64,000 nt of DNA from G963663365 sp963663365 (GCA_963663365.2 CAXXIH010000008.1:1550001-1614000); one strand, 5' to 3'. Positions 26,865 to 36,785 are shown, counted from the first letter of the stretch. Notes: generated by a model from the letters alone, not told the origin. A program made the numbers and translations.

Positions 26865-28709
26865 TTAGCCGATCCCCAAATCAATTCCCGTGATGAGATA
26901 AAGCAGGTCGCCCCACCCTGTTGTGCATATGAAAAATACAGCCGCCACGACAAACAAACCCAGACGCAGAATATAGCGTTGCCGTTCCCAGGTTGTACCT
27001 GTAAGCACACTCGTGTCTGTTGAAGCCCGCAAAGCCGACAAACCGTATCCCACAAGGATCAGGATCAGCGGCCAAGGGAAGAGAGATACAATTGTAATTG
27101 GCTCCCAATCCCGCATCTGAAACATACGCGCTGCACCAAGCGTTATAAGCCCCATAGCGCCCAAATATAAAATGATCAGATAGGTGAAGAGAGCAACCGG
27201 TAAAGCCGCCAATGCCGCATAAAGAGACCGTTGAAACGCTTGTGATAACAGCACGCCGCAAAAATACGGTATAAGCCCTATGGCAAAAAAGAAGAAACAG
27301 CTGGATACAAAACCATCATGTCCGCTGGGCTCAAGAACCTCAATCAAGGACTTATGGCCGGCTGCCGATGAATATTTAACGATAACAATAAGCATCATTA
27401 CCGACAAAAAGGAGGCCATTAGAAATCCGACAACAAATTTCACGCAATAGATGAGCGAACGGGGGATAGGATGAAAATAAAGAATGCAACGGCGCGGGTC
27501 TTTGTCTTGTTGGCTGTAAATCGATGCGCCGATCGTGGCTGACAAAATCAAAATCGATGCAATCAATACACAGAGCGCCGGTATCGGCAAATCGAAAAAT
27601 GCAAACAAACCGAGAGCGAAGGCAAACATATATAGCACGGCATTATCGCGTATCTCCTTAAAAACCAACGGTATGATTTTTGAATTCCGCTGGGCCGGGG
27701 CAAATATCCCGATTCGAAATCCTGACAGTTCCGATGCCACCGCCGCCGCGCAGGGCACTACAAAAATCGCTAAGATGGACCAGGTCTGCCAAGTAGGCAT
27801 GCGCAATTCATCCGATCCAACTGCATACAAACAGAGCACGACAAATTCCGTAAAAATCCCCAGCAGAATCACTCCGATGGTTTGAGTCATAACCAGGGAA
27901 TACGGCAACCCCACGATATAAGAGGCCAGTGCAATTAGAACATAAAATCGGATAAAGTTTTCTTCCGGGTCCACCACGATCAGATTGGATTTCAAAAGAG
28001 TGAAAAACCAAACGCTTTGAACGATGAGAAGCAGGATGAGCGCGGTCACACCGGCCGCTGTTTTTTCACCCCAAATCCGTGTTTTCGATGCGGCCAGCCT
28101 ACGCAGGAAGATGAGATTGCCTCCATTGCGTTCTTCGGCCGACCACTGTGCCGCCGCGCAAAGAGGGAGAATGGCGCAGACTGTTATCTGTAATGAGGGG
28201 AACCATTCACCGAACAAGGCACGCGGGGACACACTCCTTCTGTACAATCCCCCTGCATCGATCCACAATGCATAAAGACATTGAAGGACAATAAGTGTTA
28301 TCTGCACAGCTAGCAGCACAATCAATAAGTTCAACCCGGACGCTGTCTTTTCGCTGCCATTCCGCGATTTCGATGCGGTCAACCAACGCATGAAAAATAG
28401 ACTTTCTTTTCCACGTTTAACGGCCGACCATTGCATCGCCACAAATAGAGCAAGAATGATGCAGATTGTGATCTGCAAGATTGGAAACCAACTACCGAGT
28501 AGAGGAGACTGAGCCGGATGCCAAAGCCCTTCATCACTGAGAATTGAATTGTGTCTATTATACGGTCCCGGTCCGCTCCACACTGCAAAAAGCAATTGGC
28601 ACAAGGGAACGAGGATCATGAACGCCACCTGCGCCACAATTGCCCCGGCCAGTTGCCTCAACAAGATACGCAAGTCTTTTTGAAATACGGGGTATGCGCG
28701 CAGATTCAT
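26865..28709 (-). CDS. ABC-2 type transporter permease
   Basis: The 614-residue integral membrane protein has about twelve hydrophobic segments in two similar halves. The N-terminal half repeats the pair ITICIILALFVAMQWSAVKRG and ITVCAILPLCAAAQWSAEER, each followed by a short loop with LRWLTASKSR or LRRLAASKTR, which shows an internal duplication. The gene overlaps the ATPase gene at 28706 by 4 nt (ATGA), so it is translationally coupled to it. It is the membrane part of an exporter whose substrate is unknown; YtrA-controlled systems are often linked to cell-envelope stress or antibiotic response. Confidence 0.8.
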   Translation of the reverse strand: MNLRAYPVFQKDLRILLRQLAGAIVAQVAFMILVPLCQLLFAVWSGPGPYNRHNSILSDEGLWHPAQSPLLGSWFPILQITICIILALFVAMQWSAVKRGKESLFFMRWLTASKSRNGSEKTASGLNLLIVLLAVQITLIVLQCLYALWIDAGGLYRRSVSPRALFGEWFPSLQITVCAILPLCAAAQWSAEERNGGNLIFLRRLAASKTRIWGEKTAAGVTALILLLIVQSVWFFTLLKSNLIVVDPEENFIRFYVLIALASYIVGLPYSLVMTQTIGVILLGIFTEFVVLCLYAVGSDELRMPTWQTWSILAIFVVPCAAAVASELSGFRIGIFAPAQRNSKIIPLVFKEIRDNAVLYMFAFALGLFAFFDLPIPALCVLIASILILSATIGASIYSQQDKDPRRCILYFHPIPRSLIYCVKFVVGFLMASFLSVMMLIVIVKYSSAAGHKSLIEVLEPSGHDGFVSSCFFFFAIGLIPYFCGVLLSQAFQRSLYAALAALPVALFTYLIILYLGAMGLITLGAARMFQMRDWEPITIVSLFPWPLILILVGYGLSALRASTDTSVLTGTTWERQRYILRLGLFVVAAVFFICTTGWGDLLYLITGIDLGIG

Positions 28710-29590
28710 TTTCCTACCAGCTCCACAAAGATGTCTTCTAGGGTTAAGTCTTCGATATCGAAATGTTTTGCGCCGGTCTTTTCGAGTTCTTTCGGGGTCT
28801 GTTCCGGATCGAAGTTGTCGAACGTAATTAATGTCTCGCGGCCGCTTTTCTTAATCGAATGTGCGCCTTGGATATCGAGACTGGAAGGTGTATCGCCGTT
28901 AAAGACCAACCGGGCCCGTTTAATCTCACGGTGCAGAACTTCCGTGCTGCAAGTCCGGAATGTTTTTCCGTTCTTGATAAATGTCACATAGTCAATCAAA
29001 CCCGCAAATTCATTTAGCAGGTGTGATGAAACCAGAATCGTCTTGCCCGATTCCTGATACTGCCCCAGAATCGATTCGATAAACTCCCGCCGCGCCGCCG
29101 GATCCAGTCCGCCTGTCGGTTCATCCAAAACCAGCATTTCCGGATCGAAAGATAAAGCCAAAAGCAATGCCAGTTTGGCCCGCATTCCTTTCGAGAGTTC
29201 TTTGATGCGCAGCGAGCCGTCTAAATCGAAATCCTTTTGTAATGCGTCACAACGCTCCCAATCCCAATTCTGGTGATAGGGCGCGACCAGCCCGATGGTT
29301 TCATCAACCCGCATCCAATCATAGAAACCGTGATTTTCGGGCACATACCCCACACGTTTTCGTACCGCCACATCGTTTTGGGAGGGATCGATTCCCAGTA
29401 CGGAAATGGTCCCTTCGGTTGGTGGCAAAAGCCCCATCAGCATCTGAATGGTTGTTGATTTACCCGCGCCATTCGGCCCCAAAAGGCCGAAAATGGTTCC
29501 GGCGGGGACTTGCAGCTCTAAATCCCGGACCGCCCAGTTATTACGGAATCGGCGTCCGAGGTTTTGGGTGGTAATGGCCCAGTCATTCAT
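28706..29590 (-). CDS. ABC transporter ATP-binding protein
   Basis: The 294-residue protein has every nucleotide-binding motif: Walker A GLLGPNGAGKST, signature LSKGMRAKLALL (a degenerate LSxGM rather than LSGGQ, as is common in ABC-2 exporters), Walker B LVLDEPTGGLDP and the switch His in LVSSHLLNE. It overlaps the upstream regulator gene by 8 nt and the downstream permease by 4 nt. Together they form the core of a GntR(YtrA)-ABC exporter operon. Confidence 0.92.
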   Translation of the reverse strand: MNDWAITTQNLGRRFRNNWAVRDLELQVPAGTIFGLLGPNGAGKSTTIQMLMGLLPPTEGTISVLGIDPSQNDVAVRKRVGYVPENHGFYDWMRVDETIGLVAPYHQNWDWERCDALQKDFDLDGSLRIKELSKGMRAKLALLLALSFDPEMLVLDEPTGGLDPAARREFIESILGQYQESGKTILVSSHLLNEFAGLIDYVTFIKNGKTFRTCSTEVLHREIKRARLVFNGDTPSSLDIQGAHSIKKSGRETLITFDNFDPEQTPKELEKTGAKHFDIEDLTLEDIFVELVGK

Positions 29591-29999
29591 TGGTATGCCC
29601 CTTTGCCCGGTTGCTCGATTCGTTCTGCAACCGTTCTGCGCTTTGTTGGATAATTTTCATGGTTTCTTCGACCGCTTGGTCCGCCAGGTGTGCCTCGAGC
29701 ACCAGCTCATCGGCCAGCTCTTGAATCCGGCTTCCACGGTTTTCGCGCTCACGCTGGGGGCCTTCGTCGCTCACAAAACACCCTGAACCCTGACGGTTAT
29801 AAACCAGGCCCAGGTGTTCCAGCTCCAGATACGACCGGCTTACCGTATTACGGTTTACGCGGGCCTGGATGGCCACTTCGCGGATGGTGGGCAGCTTGTC
29901 GCCCGGTTCCAGCGCTCCGGTGGCGATGGCCCGGCGCACCGCATCAACGATTTGCAGGTACGTCGGCTTAGGATTGGAGAGATCGATGTCGATGAACAT
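29583..29999 (-). CDS. GntR-family regulator, YtrA subfamily
   Basis: The 138-residue protein has an N-terminal winged helix: PTYLQIVDAVRRAIATGALEPGDKLPTIREVA, then ARVNRNTVSRSYLELEHLGLVYNRQGSGCFV. A short helical C-terminal dimer segment replaces a large effector domain. That size and layout define YtrA regulators, which usually repress their own ABC-exporter operon. A strong palindrome sits between its start codon and promoter (30006-30030), which supports autoregulation. It is the first gene of the operon. Confidence 0.9.
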   Translation of the reverse strand: MFIDIDLSNPKPTYLQIVDAVRRAIATGALEPGDKLPTIREVAIQARVNRNTVSRSYLELEHLGLVYNRQGSGCFVSDEGPQRERENRGSRIQELADELVLEAHLADQAVEETMKIIQQSAERLQNESSNRAKGHTNE

Positions 30000-30005
30000 T
30001 GTTTT

Positions 30006-30056
30006 ATTGTCCTATGTACACTAGGACAATTAACACGCACTGTATCTCTTTGTCAA
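30006..30056 (-). promoter_or_regulatory. Promoter and operator of the GntR-ABC operon
   Basis: A perfect inverted repeat has 9-nt arms, ATTGTCCTA (30006-30014) and TAGGACAAT (30022-30030), with a 7-nt spacer. On the minus strand a -35 TTGACA (30051-30056) and a -10 candidate GTTAAT (30029-30034) with a 16-nt spacer place the transcription start inside the palindrome. This is the expected layout for YtrA-type autorepression. Confidence 0.75.
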
Positions 30057-30234
30057 GCAGTTGGGAGATTTTTTTCGTTTTTTTCTCCGCCCCCCCCTCG
30101 GGTGGTGCAGATATCGTGAGGGCATGGCTGGCAGAGGGGGGACTGAGGGTGATGCAACTTGCCGGTGGGTACGAGCCCCCCCCTACATATGCACTTAACC
30201 ATTTGAATTTATTAAGCTAAAGTCTGCTTCAACT

Positions 30235-30602
30235 GGGTGGCTAGACAACTCGCTTGTCCGGATGCGCCAGCACAAGAGGCTGTATCAGGGTTTGCTTACC
30301 GTAAAAACAATCTACCTATTTGCCTACTAAATAAAAAACTCACACCATGTCCTGAAAGGACACAAGATTGAAGCCCCAGGCAAGCGTAGCGCAGCCTGGG
30401 ATAAAGAACCTAAAAATCCCCGGCCCTGTAAGGGCCGCAGAATCTTGTTACAACTCAAATGATAATCCTTGTTTTCACGCCCTTCGTGCCTCTTTTGTGC
30501 TTTCGTGATTCATATCTGAAAGACTGTACCTTCTGCACAAACTTCCTCCCCATCTACCAGCTCCCTCAAATATCCACACCAAGCGCTGAAAGCGCGAGGC
30601 AA
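30235..30602 (+). repeat. Repeat cluster: family A copy, family C copy 4 and a C half-copy
   Basis: The family A palindrome (AGACAACTCGCTTGTC) is at 30235-30279. Family C copy 4 spans 30348-30436: hairpin 1 TGTCCT-GAA-AGGACA, central CCCAGGC/GCCTGGG, hairpin 3 GGCCCT-GTA-AGGGCC, both end hairpins lengthened to 6 bp with matching changes. A lone hairpin 1 (GCGCT-GAA-AGCGC) is at about 30584. No gene is seen between 30057 and 30610. Confidence 0.65.
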
Positions 30603-30610
30603 ATCTACTT

Positions 30611-31675
30611 TCACCTCTCTCCATACACCTCCGCCTCTTCACCGACAGATGATTCTACAAACTCGCTCACATCCCAGACTGTGATTGTGCCGTCCCATCC
30701 GCCGATAGCCACTTTGCTTCCATCAGGCGACCATGCCCCCGCAGTGCTGTTGCTGCCCGGGCCCGGGTCCGGTATGGCTGCAATTGGCTGGCCGGTGTTT
30801 GCGTCCCAGATCACGCCCCAGTCGCTGATTGAGGACCTCCCAAGCACGTATTTCCCATTCGGCGAGTAATTAAATACCTCTGTAGCTCCTTCAAGCGAGA
30901 TGCCCCAGGTTTGCGTCTCTAAATCGAATATCTTGGTTCCGGCGGCCCAATGCTTTTTATCGGGAGAGAAGCAGTTTGAACTCAATGAGTCGGAAGCGTG
31001 TAGACTCTGCCAATTGTCCAAATCGATCAGTTCGCCATAGCTCATTGGCACATTCACTCCAGGAGATAGCTCATACCAGAAACCGTATATGGCAGATAGA
31101 AATTTTTCATCGGGAGAGAGATGAATTTTCTCACACGATACGGGTATTATTTCTTCATAAATATTTCCTACCTTCGTAGGTGGTCTGACATTTGTGTTGA
31201 GAAGTTCGCCGGTTTCAACGTCCCAAATTTTGATCATGGCCCGGGCAAGCGTGTCGCCCTCAAAATGATAAGATCCTGCCGTGTAAACGTGCCGGTTATC
31301 GGGAGAAAACTTCGCATCACCGATTCCTGATGAATCTAAAAAAGTGAGAACAATCGACTGGTCAGCAACACTCCAGAGGATTTCTCCTGCATCATCCCGT
31401 AATAATAAAAATTGGCCGTCATTCGATTGATCGTGAATCTTTCCGGAATGGACCGTTCCAAGGAATTCGCCTGATTGAGCATCCCAAGCCTTTGTTCGTG
31501 ACATTCCATAAGCATATAGGATCCCGCCATCGGGGGAAAATAGAATAATTGTTACTTTGTTATTATACGCTTGAAATTCCAAAAGCTTATTTTCAACAAT
31601 TTCATATCCGTACACGGATGTAAAAAAAAGTGGAACAAAAAGAAAAGTGATAACGATTCTCAGTTTATGCTGCAT
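30611..31675 (-). CDS. Secreted WD40-like beta-propeller protein
   Basis: A signal peptide (MQHKLRIVITFLFVPLFFTS) precedes repeats of WD40 type: ILFSPDGGILYAYG ... KAWDAQSGEFL, KFSPDNRHVYTAGSY ... IKIWDVETGELL, and AWSPDGSKVAIGGWDGTITVWDVS, with a degenerate middle. AGGAGGG precedes the ATG. WD40 propellers are binding scaffolds; no enzyme motif is seen. The last residues end within a few bases of a repeat cluster. Confidence 0.75.
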   Translation of the reverse strand: MQHKLRIVITFLFVPLFFTSVYGYEIVENKLLEFQAYNNKVTIILFSPDGGILYAYGMSRTKAWDAQSGEFLGTVHSGKIHDQSNDGQFLLLRDDAGEILWSVADQSIVLTFLDSSGIGDAKFSPDNRHVYTAGSYHFEGDTLARAMIKIWDVETGELLNTNVRPPTKVGNIYEEIIPVSCEKIHLSPDEKFLSAIYGFWYELSPGVNVPMSYGELIDLDNWQSLHASDSLSSNCFSPDKKHWAAGTKIFDLETQTWGISLEGATEVFNYSPNGKYVLGRSSISDWGVIWDANTGQPIAAIPDPGPGSNSTAGAWSPDGSKVAIGGWDGTITVWDVSEFVESSVGEEAEVYGER

Positions 31676-31918
31676 GGTACCCTCCTGGTATTACATTCCT
31701 GCTATGGTCCCCAAATTGACCTGAGTAAGCTATATCCTAGAACTTCGCTCATGTCAATAAAATTTCGGCGGAAACAAGATTCTTCCGGGCAGATTGCATT
31801 TGCTAAATGCACAACTTCTGAAAGTTAATACTATGATAGATACATATACATCTAATTATCCGCCAATTCTCTCAATGAAATACACCAAGCACAAAGGTGC
31901 GCGGCATGCCCCCCGGCA

Positions 31919-32584
31919 TCAAAAATTAGCAGGCGGATTATAGACATTACCAGGACCGTATTGATACAAATCGCCCTGCGAACGAATGCCGTTGGACATA
32001 TCGTAATAAAAAACATCGCCCATATAATTATCGCTGCATCCGGCCATGCCGTTTCCCCGGTCCCATTCCCAACATGAATCAGGCCCGGGGCTGATAAAGG
32101 CGTATTTGAAATTGTCGCGCGGCGGATCGTACAAACGAACATTCTCCCGCCCGGCCACACTCTTGGCCCGGCCCGGATTACGGTACAGCCCGTAACCATC
32201 CCATGAGGTGTACCAATACTCATCGCGTGGATTGGGTGTGATTTCATGAGGCGAGGCCACAACAAACGGATCGGCGGGGATTGAACCGATATAGGCAATC
32301 GGTGTGGTTAGATGCCAATTGTTCATCCACCAGGGGATGCCCGTGACTTGGCCGTCATCCGGGTACTTGCCATGGTCAACAGAATACATCTCCACGGCGT
32401 TAATCAGTGCGCGCATATCCCCCTGCACTTTGGCAATCGTGGCCCGGAAACGCGCATTCTGAAAATTGGGAATCGCAATCGCGGCAAGGATGCCGATAAT
32501 CGCAACCACAATCAGCAATTCAATGAGCGTAAACCCCAGGCTACGCCCTGAACGCCGGGTATATGGTAAACGTTCCGTCATCAT
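31919..32584 (-). CDS. Pseudopilin, 221 residues
   Basis: After a 16-17 residue basic leader (MTERLPYTRRSGRSLG) comes FTLIELLIVVAIIGILAA, with Gly before the cleavage site. The body follows the same plan as the other two pseudopilins (NFQNARFRATIAKVQGDMRALINAVEMY, then a Gly/Tyr/Trp-rich globular end). GGAGCG precedes the ATG. A half-copy of a family C repeat lies just beyond its 3' end, near 31888. Confidence 0.85.
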   Translation of the reverse strand: MMTERLPYTRRSGRSLGFTLIELLIVVAIIGILAAIAIPNFQNARFRATIAKVQGDMRALINAVEMYSVDHGKYPDDGQVTGIPWWMNNWHLTTPIAYIGSIPADPFVVASPHEITPNPRDEYWYTSWDGYGLYRNPGRAKSVAGRENVRLYDPPRDNFKYAFISPGPDSCWEWDRGNGMAGCSDNYMGDVFYYDMSNGIRSQGDLYQYGPGNVYNPPANF

Positions 32585-32765
32585 AAAAACGCTCCGGCCG
32601 GTATCGCTTCAAACCAACAATCTCCGCTCCGAACTCTTGCCGCAACCAATAGGCCAAACAACAGATTTTCGGCTTAGGCTCTTTCCGGCTTTCGGTGTTA
32701 TCCTTACATAGGTTTGAGCGATTTCAAATCCATCCCATCTTTCCTTGAGACAAGGAGTTCCTGAA

Positions 32766-34072
32766 ATGAAAGTGGCAATGATTGGTGCGGGCAGTGTCGT
32801 TTTTGCACGAACACTCATCTTGGATATCCTCGCATTTCCCGAATTGCGGATTGCACAATTTCATTGATGGACATTGACGAAAAGCGTCTGGATTTAATTG
32901 CTTCGTTCGCGCGCGCATTGGTCAAACAAAAATCGTTGCCTGCCAAAATCGAAGCCACAACCGACCGCGCCGAATGTTTGCAGGATGCCGATTACGTCAT
33001 CGTCATGATTCAAGTCGGTGGTCTTGAGGCTTACAAGCACGATGTGGAAATCCCTTTGAAATATGGGATCGACCAATGCGTAGGAGACACCCTGGGACCG
33101 GGCGGCGTATTCCGGGGATTGCGCAGTATTCCGGTTATGCTCGATATTTGCCTGGACATGGAGGATCTCTGCCCCAATGCCCTGCTGATGAACTATTCCA
33201 ATCCCATGGCCATTAATTGCTGGGCCATGGTCATGGAAAGCGAGATCGAATTGGTGGGATTGTGCCACGGTGTGCAGCATACCGCGCATTTCCTGGCCGA
33301 TTTCGCCGGTGTGCCCCGCGAAGAACTCGACTACTGGACAGCAGGCATCAATCACATGGCTTGGTTCCTTCGCTTGGAACATAAAGGCGAGGATATCTAT
33401 CCGCGCATCTGGGAAAAAATCGGTCCCGCAGGAAAAGCCGAAGAAGATGAAAGATACCGTTTCGAAATGATGAAAGCCTGCGGGTATTTTATGACCGAAT
33501 CCAGCGGCCACCTCTCTGAATATCTGCCCTATTTCCGCAAACGCAAAGAATTGATGGAACAATTCAATATGCCGGGTTTCGGTGGAGAATCGCTCTACTA
33601 TTACCATTCCAACCTGGAATCGCTGGAACCGCATTACGAGAAAATCCGTAAAGAGATTGCCGGTGAAATCGAAATTCCCTTTGGCGAAAAGAGCGTCGAA
33701 CACGGAGCAAATATCATTTATGCCTGCGAAACGGGTAACACCTACCGGTTCAATGCCAATATCGAAAATACCGGATTGATTACCAATCTACCGGATGGGG
33801 CTTGTGTCGAAGTTCCAACCTATGTGGATCGATTGGGTATGCACCCATGCTTTGTGGGAGACCTGCCGCCTCAATGCGCGGCGCTTTGTGCATCGAACAT
33901 CGCGGTACAAGAAATGACGGTGATGGGCTCCATGGAAGGCGACCGGGAAATGATCTACCGCGCGGTATTGGCCGATCCTTTAACGGCCGCGTGTTTGGCT
34001 CCGCATGAAGTCCGGCCAATGGTCGATGAGCTCTTTGAAGTTCAGAGACAATGGCTGCCACAGTTCAGCTAA
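32766..34072 (+). pseudogene. GH4 family alpha-glucosidase/galactosidase, one frameshift
   Basis: AAGGAG lies 8 nt before the ATG at 32766. The N-terminus MKVAMIGAGSVVFARTLILDIL is the NAD-binding Rossmann start of GH4. The frame then stops at about 32869, while the next frame continues LMDIDEKRLDLIASFAR and runs to 34072. Adding one G near 32849 restores the motif ELRDCTISLMDIDEKRL, so a single base is missing. The rest is intact: GGVFRGLRSIPV, NYSNPMAINCWA, LCHGVQHT with the metal-binding Cys/His, and AGINHMAWFL. GH4 enzymes need NAD+ and Mn2+ and act by redox elimination. Whether this is a real lesion or an assembly error cannot be told from the sequence. Confidence 0.85.
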
Positions 34073-34084
34073 ACATGGTTCTCA

Positions 34085-34640
34085 TGCCAGAGGGAGGGCG
34101 AGTCTCCTGACGAGCCGCCGTTTGCTGTACATACACATGTATCTTTACAGGGTGGGCCAGACAACTCGCTTGTCTGGGTGCGCCAGCACAAGAGGCGATA
34201 CAAAGTCTTGCCAATCCAATAAAAACTCCCCCGCCATCCACGCCCCCTCTTAATGGAATACACCAAGCACCGGAGGTGCGGCAAGGTAATAGCCTGGGCG
34301 AGCGAAGCGGAGCCCCAGGTAGAATTTAGAAAATCTTAAGCCCTGTAAGGGCGGAAGAGAGCCTTGTTTTCCCGGCTTAAGGTCGCTCAATTTCCATTTC
34401 TTGCGCCCTTACAGGGCTGATGGTTTTGGGAATCTAACCCAGCCTGGCACCCTTCGCCCGCCGTTGGCGGTCTCGGGCTTAGGCTGGGCTATTGCCTTTC
34501 GCCCCTCCGGGGCTTTTGATTCGATTCATATGTAACCATCTTCTAATATCTATTTGGCGCGCAGGGTGCTTCCCAACTACATTCTTATTCACACCCCGAA
34601 ATCGTGAGGCGTTAGCCTTCTTGCCCACCGGGGTACCCGG
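34085..34640 (+). repeat. Composite repeat cluster (B, A, C, inverted C, D)
   Basis: In order: family B at 34085-34145, family A palindrome (CCAGACAA/TTGTCTGG) at 34150-34197, family C copy at 34257-34355 (hairpins GCACC-GGA-GGTGC at 34267 and GCCCT-GTA-AGGGC at 34340), an inverted family C copy at 34398-34517 (GCCCT/AGGGC and GCCCC-GGA-GGGGC, centre CCCAGCCT/AGGCTGGG), and family D at 34563-34640. The whole interval between genes is repeats; no coding sequence is seen. Confidence 0.7.
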
Positions 34641-34652
34641 GCGCGTAAATAT

Positions 34653-35789
34653 TTAACGTTTGGCGTCGGCAACGCTTTCGCGTTCAATAAGGCGGGTTTC
34701 CAGCAGCACGCGCCGGGGTGGGGCGCCGGCATTCTCTAACTTGCGTAAAAGAAGATCGTAGGCCATAGCTCCCATTTCATTGGTGGGAACTTGCACTGTG
34801 GTTAATGCCGGACGGCTCTGACGTCCGGTATGAATATCGTCAAAACCGGCAACCGAAATATCCCCGGGAACATGCACACCGCGGGCCTGTAGTTGTTCGA
34901 TGATCTGCAAAGCAATTGCATCGTTGCAGGCAATAACCGCCGTCGGTCTCGGCTTCTGTTTTAGGATTTTTTCCGCCCAATCTTCGGGATGAGAATCGGC
35001 GGCAATGATCTCGGCATATTTGGCGGATTGCTTTTTCTCATCGAGGCATACTTTCACGCCATGACGGCGTTGCGAAAAACTCGAGTGGCTTAATCCCAAA
35101 CTGCAATAGCAAAATGAACGATGCCCCCGGTCAATCAAATAATTCGACATTTGCCATCCGGAATACACATCGCGCGCGCCGACAAAGTCGATACCGTTAG
35201 GCAAAAGTACGCTTCCGTTGCCGATGATATTCGCCATCGCCACGGCGGGAACTCTTTTCTGGATGAGGGCATAGCTGGCCGGTGTCGGTCCTGCGATCAA
35301 AACGCCATCGACCTTACGGTCCTCAATCATTGTCGGGTAACGTTCCGCTTCGATGCATGCAATCGTAGCCACCATAACATCGCGGTCTGTTGAACGGCAT
35401 CGCATTTCGATCCCGGCAATGAAATCCATAAAATACGGCTCGGCCGCAATGCTCGGCGTATCCGAACAAAAGATGCAACCGACATTTCCCGTCCCCGCCA
35501 CTGTGGGCGGCGCTTTGGCGACAAATGTCCCTTTGCCGGGTATCGTATAAAGCACCCCTTCATCGATCAGCTCGCCGATAGCCCGCCGTACAGTCGTCCG
35601 GCTGGCTCCCAACGTTATGACAAACTGTCTCTCCGATGCAATTGGCGTTCCCTCCGGTACGTGTTGCGCACGCAATTCACGAACGATCTTCCGCTTGATC
35701 CGTTCGGTTAAAGTCATGCGGGATACACTGCCGGTCCGGCCCTGTCCCCTAGGCTCAAAAGCATCTCCGAAATCCGATGAAAATCCCAT
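34653..35789 (-). CDS. GntR-type HTH / LacI-type ligand-binding regulator (AraR-like)
   Basis: The N-terminus holds a GntR winged helix (LTERIKRKIVRELRAQHVP, ASERQFVITLGASRTTVRRAIGELIDEGVLY, PGKGTFVAK). It is joined to a periplasmic-binding-protein-like sugar domain of the LacI type (VGCIFCSDTPSIAAEPYF, DGVLIAGPTP, PTAVIACNDAIALQIIEQL, ISVAGFDDIHTG, PALTTVQVPTNEMGAMAYDLL). This fusion is the AraR layout, in which a sugar releases the repressor from DNA. The start is uncertain: the frame opens at 35789, but the HTH itself begins at MTLTER near 35717. Its target genes are not evident. Confidence 0.88.
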   Translation of the reverse strand: MGFSSDFGDAFEPRGQGRTGSVSRMTLTERIKRKIVRELRAQHVPEGTPIASERQFVITLGASRTTVRRAIGELIDEGVLYTIPGKGTFVAKAPPTVAGTGNVGCIFCSDTPSIAAEPYFMDFIAGIEMRCRSTDRDVMVATIACIEAERYPTMIEDRKVDGVLIAGPTPASYALIQKRVPAVAMANIIGNGSVLLPNGIDFVGARDVYSGWQMSNYLIDRGHRSFCYCSLGLSHSSFSQRRHGVKVCLDEKKQSAKYAEIIAADSHPEDWAEKILKQKPRPTAVIACNDAIALQIIEQLQARGVHVPGDISVAGFDDIHTGRQSRPALTTVQVPTNEMGAMAYDLLLRKLENAGAPPRRVLLETRLIERESVADAKR

Positions 35790-35799
35790 AGTTATGCCA

Positions 35800-35843
35800 A
35801 TAAAAAACAGGGGGCTTACACATCCTTGTATGTATAAGCCCCC
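35800..35843 (-). terminator. Rho-independent terminator after the LamG-like gene
   Basis: On the minus strand GGGGGCTTA (35843-35835) pairs perfectly with TAAGCCCCC (35818-35810) across 16 nt, followed by TGTTTTTTATT. It lies 70 nt beyond the stop of the 35913 gene. A regulatory operator for the next gene is an alternative reading. Confidence 0.65.
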
Positions 35844-35912
35844 GTCAAGACGTTTAGGTCTCTTTTAGCAGATGATATCGTCTGTCAAAAATACCAACCA
35901 TCACACATTCAA

Positions 35913-36785
35913 TCAGTAAAGTTCGTAATCGTTCACACTCGATGGCGAACCGCCGAGCAGACGGAATTCACCGGGCGCAAGCGCCTGGTCGCTGATCGAA
36001 ACCGCATCGATATCGCCAAACAATCCGCGAATACTTTCATTCGGAGTATCGTTGTCAGCCATATAGTAACCGATTCCAACCATACTCAGGCTCATCCCTG
36101 CGTAATTCACACTCGAGTTACCAAAGGCGGTCTCATCCAGATAGCCGGTCAATACTCCCGCGCCATCGTAAACCATCGCTATGTGGTACCACACATCCGC
36201 TTCCAATGATGGACCTTCAAATGAGGGTGCGCCACCTAAATCGCCGGACTGAATCTGTCCGGTCGACGGAATCCCCAAACCATTAAGCCCATCACCGAAA
36301 ATCCGGGGTTCGAATTTCGGAACAGTCTCAGGCGTATTTTCCGTGCCGATAATATTCTGGATATTGAATTCGGTCGGAGCATACAGCGGATCCATGGTTC
36401 TGAAAATCACTTCCACAGTCCACGCGCCGTCCATTCCGGGAATTCCGGATACAAACAATCCCTCACCTTGCGGATTCTCCGAATCTTCTTGATCCAGCTG
36501 CAAAATATTTCCGCCTTGCGGGCCGGCCATATCCGGTGTGGCAATTGCCGGAGCGCTCACATCGATATACCCATCCGGTTGATCTTGCGGACGGCCATTG
36601 GTGATATCATCCAGATCGATTACCACGCCGGCCGGAATGATATCCGTAGGACCACCCGTATACGGAATGCTGACGATATCCACAGGCGCTTCATCGAAAT
36701 TCAGTCGAAGCACCTCCGAGCCATACGTTCCACTCGCCACAAGTGTGACGGCACACAAAATACTGCAAACGGTTCTCAGTTTCAT
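35913..36785 (-). CDS. Secreted LamG/concanavalin-A-like lectin protein
   Basis: A signal peptide (MKLRTVCSILCAVTLVASG) is followed by a LamG-like jelly roll: WTVEVIFRTMDPL, FNIQNIIGTEN, VWYHIAMVYDGAGVLTGYLD and DIDAVSISDQALAPGEFRLL, the usual closing strand of LamGL domains. GGAGGA and GGAGA sites precede the ATG. Such proteins usually bind carbohydrate or cell-surface ligands. It ends with SPSSVNDYELY and has no anchor sequence. A terminator follows. Confidence 0.8.
   Translation of the reverse strand: MKLRTVCSILCAVTLVASGTYGSEVLRLNFDEAPVDIVSIPYTGGPTDIIPAGVVIDLDDITNGRPQDQPDGYIDVSAPAIATPDMAGPQGGNILQLDQEDSENPQGEGLFVSGIPGMDGAWTVEVIFRTMDPLYAPTEFNIQNIIGTENTPETVPKFEPRIFGDGLNGLGIPSTGQIQSGDLGGAPSFEGPSLEADVWYHIAMVYDGAGVLTGYLDETAFGNSSVNYAGMSLSMVGIGYYMADNDTPNESIRGLFGDIDAVSISDQALAPGEFRLLGGSPSSVNDYELY

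Noticed and set aside
29448..29786. 112-residue plus-strand frame across the ABC ATPase and GntR genes
   Set aside because: Antisense shadow of two genes with clear motifs.
35810..35843. The GGGGGCTTA palindrome as an AraR-like operator
   Set aside because: It is followed by a T-run on the minus strand just after a gene end, so a terminator explains it more simply; operator use is not excluded.
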